Assembly (NCBI GenBank): GCA_964356415.1
Contig: CAYHHK010000023.1
Coordinates: forward strand, 1 to 40,861
Length of the DNA stretch: 40,861 nucleotides
Direction of reading: 5' to 3'
From: JAPLDB01 sp964356415
GTDB lineage: Bacteria; Bacteroidota; Bacteroidia; AKYH767-A; 2013-40CM-41-45
Position numbers and translations under genes: made by a program. The notes under the pieces were generated by a model. The model saw nothing but the letters and a program-made list of their open reading frames with translations, had not been told where the DNA came from and did not search any database. Shown in pieces: positions 33,399 to 40,861 of the stretch (within the stretch, counting starts at the first letter, position 1; each line of letters opens with the position of its first letter).

Positions 33399-36300
33399 TT
33401 AATTTACAACAATAATTTTCTTCCAGTCAACAATTTCGCCTTCACGTCTTAGAATCAGAAAGTAGATACCATTATTCTGAATCGAATTTATCTCTACACT
33501 TCCTTTTTCATTTCTGAGTTGCGAAAGTTTTATCAATCTTCCTCTTGCATCTGTTATTGTAATTTCATAACAACATGAATCATTCAATATATATTCGTAA
33601 GTGAATGAACCCTTGTTTGGGTTCGGATATACTTTACTTTCGATTTGGTTGGAGATGATGTTGTTATTCGCTTTTCTGAAAAGTAAACCCGTGATGTTAT
33701 CGTCAATCTCCTCGTCCATTATGGCGCGAATGATATAAACGCCTTCGCCTCCCAGTATTGCAAGTTGAATTGAAACGGAATCAAGTATTGTTGAGTCCAA
33801 ACTGTTCAATACATAGTTCTCGTCTTCAAGTAAGGGAATAATGTAACTGTATGCTTTTATTTTATTCCTCTCAATCAGGTTTGAATCCTGTATTGAAAAT
33901 AGTTCAGTAAGTGCATTTGCATAGTCATCACTTCCGATCAATTCGTCTATGTCAATCAGCTTCCCAAGATTACGTTGTTTCATGTCATCATAAAACTGCT
34001 GATAAGTTGCATCACTTGGCAAGCCGCGATCCATGAGCGTTGAATCAGTTGATAGTAACCTGTACGCATATTCCTTACCCATGTAGTCGTTCTCTTCATC
34101 GTACAGCGGATAAACTAATGAGTCAATAATTATTTCGTGCAAAACGTGATCAACGAAAACAATTGCTGTATCAAGTGTGTCAGCTGGGTTGTTGCACGGG
34201 CTTTGTCCAGTTTGATTTTGAAATGAGTTAACTAAGTTACTAAAGCCGGGAGAAAATTGCCCTGTATCACTTTGGAGATACCTGTGAAACCATGCTATTT
34301 GACTGCCTGTTCCAACGCATCTATTCGCCAATGCGATATTCAGCCATTTGTTATCCTGTGGTTGTCCCACATCACCTTGTTGCGGTAAAGAAATATTTTC
34401 ATACATCATTCCTCTCATACAATTCTTCATTTTGTTGCATGTGAGTAGGGTGAGGTTGCATGGATTCAATCCATTTATTCCGGTACCTGTATTGAGAATA
34501 TAGTTTTCCTTAATTGTACAATTCTTACTTGCTTCAAAACGGATTCCTCTTACATGAGTCGTGCTTGTATCTCCGGCTGGCATAATAATGCTGTCCTTCT
34601 GCAGTCTTGCATTATCGCTGTTTATCAACCACACTCCATACTGACTGCCGCTATAGCTTTGACCTATGAGTGAAATGTAATTCAGATCAACAGCGATGCT
34701 CTGAGTATTTAAACAATAAACTCCCTTGCGTTGATTCAGCATTCTGTTTCCGCTAATGTTTGCCTGCGTTGGTGCGGGAAACTTGTTTATCATTTTTATG
34801 CCCCAAAATTTGGCTTGATAAAGAGCGGATGCAGGGTTTATGTCTGATGGCACATCGAATGTGTTGAACTGTATCTTTGTGGTTTGCGCTAAGCGCGGTT
34901 CGCGCATGTAGATACCGTTAAAGAAATGTGTAACGGTATTGTTGGTGATGTAAATATTTCGTCCTGTCGGATTGCTGATATAAACTGCACCTTGCCTCAA
35001 TGAATCAAAACTATTGAGTGATATGGTGCTTGAAATGCTATTCATTGCTGCAATACCCCAACCAACATAATGAAAGTCGCATTTCTGAACTTCGAGATTC
35101 CTTGCTGTATAGTATTGCGGGAGGTGAGAATAAATTCCATAGCCATCGTACTTTGACATATACCATAGCGGGATATTATCATCTACTGTATAATGTGTCC
35201 CATATCTCGTCATATCGTTGAACTTCAGATTTTGAGCAATGAGTAAACTTGCTTCTGCTTTAATTCCGTAATACAAATGTCGGAAATAATTTTTCGATGC
35301 TAGCGAATCGCCTATTTTGACAAGAAGAACAGTGTCAATAGAAATTCCACTGTAAGAATATTCTCCATTATTCATGAAGGTGAGGTTTCCTCCCGCATCT
35401 TCGCAAGTAAAGGTACAACCAATTACTGTGGCTTGCAGCGTGTCATTGTAATTGTTTGCAACAATGGCCTTCATGTTCCGGTTGAAGATAGATCCATCGA
35501 TATCGAACCTTCCGCCTGATTCGGAATGAACTGCTTTGTAAGCATCTTCCATGATGCTTGAATTTATTATTACCCGTGCTGATGCATCGGGAATAAATAT
35601 TTCGTTCCACATTGAATCGCAGGAATAGAAATGGCAGCCGTCACTTATTGTAAGCGTTACCCCGGGCAACACATTGATAAATGCATTTGGCCCCATTACA
35701 ATGTTTGGACAAGTATAGAATCCAAAATTGGTGTCAACGGTAAATGTGTCATTTATTAGAATAATGTTGCTTGTATTAACGGAAGTAAATGGAAGTTGTG
35801 AGGCAAATGTGTCAGAAAAATTATAATCCTGCCCTGCCTGAAAATTATCAGGAATGCAGCAGCCAAGTGTTGTTGAAATTACGCTTACTCTTACTGAATC
35901 TGTTTGAGTAGCGTTCGAAATAGTGTCAGTTACAGTAACAATAAAAGATGTTGATGTATCAGGACATACAGTTGGTGTTGCTCCGGTAAGTGCGCCCGGA
36001 TTCCATAGATAAGTTAAGTTGTTTGGATTTCCGGTAATGGTCGCTTCGAGTGAAACGCAGTTGCTGTCGCATGTTAATTGATCACGCCCGGCATCAACCA
36101 GAAATAATGGTGTGCATGGGCAGCTATCTCCATTGGCAATCCAATGCGACAGAGAGACTTGTACCGTATCAGGAATTGTGTCTCCACAAAAGCTTATGCC
36201 ACCAAACATTACCTCAGGCATTGCATCGTTTGTATATCCGCAGGTTGGGGTTACTGTAAACTGCAGGCAGATCCAGTCACCGCTATCCAACTGATTCACT

Positions 36301-39300
36301 GTTGCGCTTCCATCCCAAAGGTAATCATATGGACTTAAATCTACTGTATAAACCGAGTCTGAAACTTGCGTCACGGAAACCAAAATGCTTGTATCATTCT
36401 CAATGGTCAGATACACCGAGGTATCGTTCAGTGCAAGAGCGGTATCGTGCAGATTAATGATTGCAGTGATGCCAAATATTCCTCCGTATTGTGATTCAAC
36501 GCAAGCTTGAAACTGGTAAGGTTGACAGAGAGCGAAAGTATCAGGCTGTTGAAAGGATGAATCATCAAACTGAATAAAGCTTAGATCAGCCTGATTGACA
36601 TGAAGTGTACGTGGCAGGTATTGAGCACAGGCATGTCCCAGTGAATCAGGATAGATATTCGGATTTGTAGGGTATTCGCCGCAGTTCCAGCCATACCAGA
36701 TAGGTAAGTCGTAACCACCGGGGGCCTGGCAAATGGCATAGTCTGCTTTCAGGATGTAATCGCACTGAATACCACAAGGCATATTGCCTAATTCAAAAAA
36801 GCCATTCGCATCGGTAGGGTGATAAGGTGTATTGTACAAAGGACATTGGCTGTTATTTGTTGTGCAAATAATCTGTAGCGCTTGCAGGAATGAATCAGCA
36901 GGCACATAAATCCATGTGTTAGGAGCTGCAATACAGGGATTGGCTACTGGTGAATTATTAATCAATTGAATATTGAAAGAAGCCGTTCTTGATGAGACAG
37001 ACACAGGGCCAACCGGATTCATCCGAAGCAGCTGAGCATTCAAAACGCAATTTATCGAATCTGATGCATCGATGTACGGCATCGAAAAGTGACTGGTATC
37101 AAGGGTCGTTCGGAAAGTGTCTGCACTGCAGCCATAGGTTTGGAGCCATGAAATATCAACGGAATCATTGAGCGCAGTCGTGCAGGCTTGCACGCTGCAA
37201 TCCGCTGAAAGGTAAACGGTGTACTTCTGATCAAAGAATTCATCACCCTCAAACAATGGAGGATTGATTCCGGCTTGAAAATAAGTTGTATCACATATCT
37301 GAACAAGGTTGAGCGGAATATTTTCAGTCGCATAGGCAATGTTTGGATATGCAAAACTCTGTGTTCCGGTCAGTCCGGGAAGTGTATCAATCGTATAAAC
37401 TCGGTACAAATTTCGATCAGCACAACCACCCTTATATGCATAGAAGGAAAGCTCCGGTCTGGTGCCAAAGCATTTAAATCCTGTCGGAATCTGTGCCTGA
37501 AATTGCGGCACAGGTATTTCATTCAAGGGTAAAGCCGGACGAAATTCGTAAGGAAATACATTTGCCGTATTACCGCCAATCATCCAAAGAGTATGAAATA
37601 ATATTTGCTTTTGGCAAACGTTTCCTGAAATCTGATCCTCCCGTTTGGAAGCATCCCGAATTCTGACAGAATAAAATCTGTGAATACAATCGTATGCACC
37701 ACAGAAGTACAGCCAGTCTGGATCGAGTGATTCAGCATTGTAAGTGCAGGAATCAACGACGACGGGATAGCATAAAGCCGAATACCCTGAATCCGCATTA
37801 ATGATTCCGCTTGTTTGTGTCAGAAGAGCAGCTGCAGAAAGAGTTGTATCGGTAAAATACATTGCAGCGACTGGATCAGCATCATACCTGTTAAACTCTG
37901 CATCCTCCCCACCATGTACATAATTCTTACAGACAGTATAATGAATTGTGATAACCAAACTATCATTTGGTTTCATGTGGTAAGCCGTGTCAAAATTGGA
38001 CGTTAGGAATTTGAAAAAGTACATCGAGCCACTCCGATCCATTTCCGCTGCTGTATCAATCGGATAAATAAATGTGCAATTGCAAGAGTCAGAAAAAATA
38101 GTAAGCTCAGCGCTATCTGCGACAAGATCAAAAAAACTTTGATCGCCGGATGCGATTTCAAGCTCGGCGTACAAATATTTTGGAGGCGTGTGTGTGTTGC
38201 GGTATCTCGAATAAGTCAGATTATGCTTTGGAGTCAATGACCCATCATGAAAGACTCCGCTTATGGTAGCCACCAGATGATCACCTGCAATTGACGCATT
38301 CAATCTCATAAAGCGGGTAATGGTGTCATTTGGAGCAACTTTCGTGAGGCTGTTATCTGCAAGTCCGTCATTGTCCCTGTCATAAAGACCATAGGAGGAC
38401 GTATCGCGAAGTAAACTTAAGCCGACAGTTTCGATACCGAAAGTTTTGCATCCGGGGCACCTGATTTGCAAACTGTCGTTAATTGACGATAAGGGAATGT
38501 AACAATTATCACAGCTGTTCCTTGCAAGCGGATTAAAGTAAAACTTGGTCACAAACCCTGATGCAGAATGATCAGTGCAGCAAGGGAACAGATAGAAATA
38601 GAACTGTGAAAAATTCAAGAAATCCTGAAATGATTGAAATGTAGGAAAGTTTGCATTACTAAATGTAAAAGTGGATTCCCAACAACGAATGCCTGCCGCA
38701 GCCGGAGAGGGAATCATTTCTCTGAATGCAGAATCGGCATTCCACCTGTATGTAGAAGATTGCATGTATGGACGATTTACGGCTGTGGTGTCGAAATTGA
38801 GGCCGGGTAAGACTTCAATCCGCACTTTGATATTTCCATGAGGCGAGCTTGCTGTATCGTTTTGATATAACTGAGCATCATACTTTGAATATACATTGTA
38901 CTCTGCAAACTTTGTATTCCTTATTGAAAATACCTGGCTTACGCCGCAAATTTGATTATGCGGAACTGTAAGATCGGCAACAGTTGGAAAATAATCCTGC
39001 TGGAAAATTAAGTCCGCCTCAGCATTGTTGTTTCCAAATTGCGAACTGATGGCTGATCCTCGATAAAGTGATCCCGGCCCATCTTTAACGGAAATTGTCG
39101 TAAGCATTGAATCACAATTACTGTTCGCCTTTACTCGTAATAGCCAGTGATTGAAATAAACATGCCCATTGCCGCTGAAAAGGTCATATTCAGGTGTTGC
39201 AGAACTATCAATGCTTTCATCATCCGGGCAACACCGTAACGTAAAAAAGTCGATATAAAAAGTATCGTTGGGGAATATTGTATCCACGAAAAAGTCTGCC

Positions 39301-40499
39301 ATATAAATAGCATCGGGATTCTGTTGCATACAATGCGGTTGCGGTCCCGTTTGAAATAAAGTATCAATCATATTGGTGATTGTGGCTGTGATAGCAGGTG
39401 TGCAAGTCACCGGGTGAGATGCGTCATTGAGAACATAAGTATAGTATGGAAAGTCGTTACCGTTTTGATGATCAAGTAAAATATGCGCATCAAAGTATAT
39501 TGATCCGTTATTTACGATTTGAAATCTCCAATGAGTGGTGTCGCCCACACAACTGCTATCCCAATACTGTTTGGTGATATCAGGCGAAGGAAGTATTCTT
39601 TTAATCATAACGTTAGCAGTTGGAAAGAGTCTGGTAATGGCGAGACTATCGATTGTGGAATCAGCGCATACTTCTGAGGCCTTGCATCCCCAGCCGTAGT
39701 AGAGAAAAGTTTTACCACCAGCGGCGGGGCAACCAAATATTTCAAAATTTTCTATCACCTTTAATTGATCATTCTGATTAATTGCCGAAGCAATCGAGGA
39801 AATGGAAAAAATAATTCTGGCTGTATCGGTTGCCGAAAAGGATGTGAGTAAAGAATTGTTTTTATATACGTCAGCACCGAGTATTCTCATGAAAGATTTT
39901 GCAGGCCCATCAAGACTATCTTTAAAGGAGAAATAATTCCGGAAGTGACTGCCACTTGCTGTATTGGTAAGAGTAAAAGTCCGACTTGCTGTACTTCCGC
40001 CCAAAACCGCGACAGAGCCTTGTGCGTTTGCAACGAGAGCCGGGGATGTCAGGTTGTATGTGTGTACTGGATATGGCGGATCACAAATTAATCCTCCTAT
40101 GCTTACTTCAAATGTGTCTCTAATCTGAGTCGTTTGTAGCAGCGCGAGTGAAGAACCAATTGAAGAACAGTTATAAATCACTATTAGGTCTAAGGTGTCA
40201 TAGCTTCCGGCTGTAATTGAACCAAGCGTATAAATAAGAAAGTTCCCACTTGTGCTATTGTGAACTGGAGACGTCGTAAATGTTGAAGTGTCTTTTTGGA
40301 AATTGATAGCAACTCCAACATTACTGATTGTTGACGTATTCGCCGTACTGTGAACAAGTGCCCTAACGTGAAATGTATCGCACGTGTAGGCAGTAGGATC
40401 GGAAGTAATTGAGATTGTAAGGGAATCACAGGAGGCAGAATAGCTAAATGAAGCACATGCCATGCATATAGCAAGCAAGAACAGGAACTTGGTTTTCAT
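33399..40499 (-). CDS. Giant Ig-like / beta-helix surface protein with T9SS type A sorting domain
   Basis: This 2366-residue secreted protein begins with a signal peptide, MKTKFLFLLAICMACASFSY (cleavage near SA-SCDS). Residues about 22-1440 are beta-rich, aspartate- and cysteine-containing and divergent, and look like a series of adhesin-type beta-sandwich units without a clear known family; paired CC sites recur (RCCPDD, PCCTDH). One Ig-like unit is clear at about 1460-1545 (VDAGRDQLTCDSNCVSLEA, YLWNPG). Residues about 1565-2075 form a right-handed parallel beta-helix, with repeated short strands and Asn/Gly turns such as RNIYITNNTVTHFFNGIY and CTIKENYILNTGTGIN. A helical region at about 2110-2260 precedes the type A sorting domain (about 2286-2366: VYPNPNKGSFTYEY, NGIYFLILRREGEIV). 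Beta-helices of this kind bind or cut polysaccharide, but I see no catalytic residues. ATG start; terminator after the stop. Confidence 0.9.
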   Translation of the reverse strand: MKTKFLFLLAICMACASFSYSASCDSLTISITSDPTAYTCDTFHVRALVHSTANTSTISNVGVAINFQKDTSTFTTSPVHNSTSGNFLIYTLGSITAGSYDTLDLIVIYNCSSIGSSLALLQTTQIRDTFEVSIGGLICDPPYPVHTYNLTSPALVANAQGSVAVLGGSTASRTFTLTNTASGSHFRNYFSFKDSLDGPAKSFMRILGADVYKNNSLLTSFSATDTARIIFSISSIASAINQNDQLKVIENFEIFGCPAAGGKTFLYYGWGCKASEVCADSTIDSLAITRLFPTANVMIKRILPSPDITKQYWDSSCVGDTTHWRFQIVNNGSIYFDAHILLDHQNGNDFPYYTYVLNDASHPVTCTPAITATITNMIDTLFQTGPQPHCMQQNPDAIYMADFFVDTIFPNDTFYIDFFTLRCCPDDESIDSSATPEYDLFSGNGHVYFNHWLLRVKANSNCDSMLTTISVKDGPGSLYRGSAISSQFGNNNAEADLIFQQDYFPTVADLTVPHNQICGVSQVFSIRNTKFAEYNVYSKYDAQLYQNDTASSPHGNIKVRIEVLPGLNFDTTAVNRPYMQSSTYRWNADSAFREMIPSPAAAGIRCWESTFTFSNANFPTFQSFQDFLNFSQFYFYLFPCCTDHSASGFVTKFYFNPLARNSCDNCYIPLSSINDSLQIRCPGCKTFGIETVGLSLLRDTSSYGLYDRDNDGLADNSLTKVAPNDTITRFMRLNASIAGDHLVATISGVFHDGSLTPKHNLTYSRYRNTHTPPKYLYAELEIASGDQSFFDLVADSAELTIFSDSCNCTFIYPIDTAAEMDRSGSMYFFKFLTSNFDTAYHMKPNDSLVITIHYTVCKNYVHGGEDAEFNRYDADPVAAMYFTDTTLSAAALLTQTSGIINADSGYSALCYPVVVDSCTYNAESLDPDWLYFCGAYDCIHRFYSVRIRDASKREDQISGNVCQKQILFHTLWMIGGNTANVFPYEFRPALPLNEIPVPQFQAQIPTGFKCFGTRPELSFYAYKGGCADRNLYRVYTIDTLPGLTGTQSFAYPNIAYATENIPLNLVQICDTTYFQAGINPPLFEGDEFFDQKYTVYLSADCSVQACTTALNDSVDISWLQTYGCSADTFRTTLDTSHFSMPYIDASDSINCVLNAQLLRMNPVGPVSVSSRTASFNIQLINNSPVANPCIAAPNTWIYVPADSFLQALQIICTTNNSQCPLYNTPYHPTDANGFFELGNMPCGIQCDYILKADYAICQAPGGYDLPIWYGWNCGEYPTNPNIYPDSLGHACAQYLPRTLHVNQADLSFIQFDDSSFQQPDTFALCQPYQFQACVESQYGGIFGITAIINLHDTALALNDTSVYLTIENDTSILVSVTQVSDSVYTVDLSPYDYLWDGSATVNQLDSGDWICLQFTVTPTCGYTNDAMPEVMFGGISFCGDTIPDTVQVSLSHWIANGDSCPCTPLFLVDAGRDQLTCDSNCVSLEATITGNPNNLTYLWNPGALTGATPTVCPDTSTSFIVTVTDTISNATQTDSVRVSVISTTLGCCIPDNFQAGQDYNFSDTFASQLPFTSVNTSNIILINDTFTVDTNFGFYTCPNIVMGPNAFINVLPGVTLTISDGCHFYSCDSMWNEIFIPDASARVIINSSIMEDAYKAVHSESGGRFDIDGSIFNRNMKAIVANNYNDTLQATVIGCTFTCEDAGGNLTFMNNGEYSYSGISIDTVLLVKIGDSLASKNYFRHLYYGIKAEASLLIAQNLKFNDMTRYGTHYTVDDNIPLWYMSKYDGYGIYSHLPQYYTARNLEVQKCDFHYVGWGIAAMNSISSTISLNSFDSLRQGAVYISNPTGRNIYITNNTVTHFFNGIYMREPRLAQTTKIQFNTFDVPSDINPASALYQAKFWGIKMINKFPAPTQANISGNRMLNQRKGVYCLNTQSIAVDLNYISLIGQSYSGSQYGVWLINSDNARLQKDSIIMPAGDTSTTHVRGIRFEASKNCTIKENYILNTGTGINGLNPCNLTLLTCNKMKNCMRGMMYENISLPQQGDVGQPQDNKWLNIALANRCVGTGSQIAWFHRYLQSDTGQFSPGFSNLVNSFQNQTGQSPCNNPADTLDTAIVFVDHVLHEIIIDSLVYPLYDEENDYMGKEYAYRLLSTDSTLMDRGLPSDATYQQFYDDMKQRNLGKLIDIDELIGSDDYANALTELFSIQDSNLIERNKIKAYSYIIPLLEDENYVLNSLDSTILDSVSIQLAILGGEGVYIIRAIMDEEIDDNITGLLFRKANNNIISNQIESKVYPNPNKGSFTYEYILNDSCCYEITITDARGRLIKLSQLRNEKGSVEINSIQNNGIYFLILRREGEIVDWKKIIVVN

Positions 40500-40700
40500 A
40501 AGTTGTATGTTTAGATGGTTGTAAAGGACTGTCTATTCTTCTATTGATTCTAAGGGTTTTCCTTATCTTTTTTTGAATAATTGCTATTACTTAATTGCTA
40601 CTTAACTATGTAGGGGAATTCTTATGTATGTGGCATTGAAGATTGTTAGAGTTCCAGATGACTTGAAATATAAAAATCAAAGCCAAATATAACTAACTAA

Positions 40701-40718
40701 CTAACCATATACGGTTAG
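40701..40718 (+). promoter_or_regulatory. Palindrome upstream of the XRE regulator
   Basis: CTAACC (40701-40706), ATATAC, GGTTAG (40713-40718) is a perfect inverted repeat 37 bases before the regulator's ATG, preceded by direct repeats of AACT (from about 40690). It is placed and sized like an operator for an HTH protein, perhaps for autoregulation. The 256-bp intergenic region 40500-40755 has no other clear feature and no clear TAnnTTTG element. Confidence 0.45.
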
Positions 40719-40755
40719 CTGTTTCGTAAAAAAAACTTTCAGTTTGGCTTCCGCA

Positions 40756-40861
40756 ATGGAAAAGTCGGAGGCAAATAGGAAGTTCGATAAGCTATTTGGG
40801 GATTATATAAAAAAACAACGCGTTCAACGTGGTTGGACTCAGGAGCATCTGGCAGATAAGA
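40756..40861 (+). CDS. XRE-family helix-turn-helix transcriptional regulator (partial)
   Basis: Only the first 35 residues are in the window. From ATG 40756 the frame reads MEKSEANRKFDKLFGDYIKK then QRVQRGWTQEHLADK and runs off the end. The segment FGDYIKKQRVQRGWTQEHLAD matches the first helix and start of the HTH of XRE/Cro-CI-like repressors, whose motif is IRxLRxxxGxTQExLA. Targets are unknown. A palindrome at 40701-40718 may be its operator. It is divergent from the 2366-residue surface protein gene. Confidence 0.8.
   Translation, partial: MEKSEANRKFDKLFGDYIKKQRVQRGWTQEHLADK

Overview
The window comes from a member of the Bacteroidota, probably a draft or metagenome-derived scaffold. Three facts support this. 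Four long surface proteins end in type IX secretion (T9SS) sorting domains, which are restricted to this phylum. Housekeeping proteins have Bacteroidota-type features (SecA of 1107 residues, a fused RibBA, TamB divergent from tsaD). Several genes have a TAnnTTTG-like -7 promoter element. Three runs of exactly 100 N (11179-11278, 19674-19773, 30233-30332) are scaffold gaps of unknown true size.

Layout. 1-11178 is mostly core envelope and cofactor functions: partial tsaD (minus), a TamB-like protein (plus), ribBA (plus), a translationally coupled LptF/G permease plus glycosyltransferase pair (minus), a small frameshifted ORF pair (plus), a START-like domain protein (minus) and an isoprenylcysteine-methyltransferase-family membrane protein (plus, cut by the first gap). 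11279-11525 is a broken response-regulator receiver fragment (minus). 11720-19450 is a 2576-residue adhesin-like protein with 10 Ig-like and 17 PKD repeats and a type B sorting domain (minus). Next come terC, then a 1756-residue HYR-domain T9SS type A protein (both plus), secA, a GxxExxY nuclease-fold protein, a gap-interrupted tandem repeat array and ychF (all plus). 31858-40499 holds two minus-strand T9SS type A proteins (498 and 2366 residues). The window ends inside a plus-strand XRE-family regulator.

How the parts fit. About 21 kb of the 40.8 kb encodes surface proteins that would cross the inner membrane through Sec (secA lies among them) and the outer membrane through T9SS. TamB-like and LptF/G-like proteins serve outer-membrane biogenesis. 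The GT4 glycosyltransferase coupled to the permease fits envelope glycan synthesis, but its product is not known.

The most unusual signals are structural. (1) A chimeric fragment at 31622-31860 joins a recent, about 96% identical copy of an Ig-like segment of the 2366-residue gene to a diverged T9SS sorting-domain tail, and it stays open in frame behind the neighbouring gene's TGA stop. (2) An AT-rich repeat array with a 64-bp higher-order period lies upstream of ychF, and an inverted copy starts at the secA stop codon, so together they bracket the GxxExxY gene. (3) Paired AACCTTACGGGGTT hairpins follow tamB. (4) A MITE-like imperfect inverted repeat of about 230 bp lies at 10213-10443. I did not find a recognisable defence, CRISPR or biosynthetic system. 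No tRNA or rRNA gene was recognised by eye.
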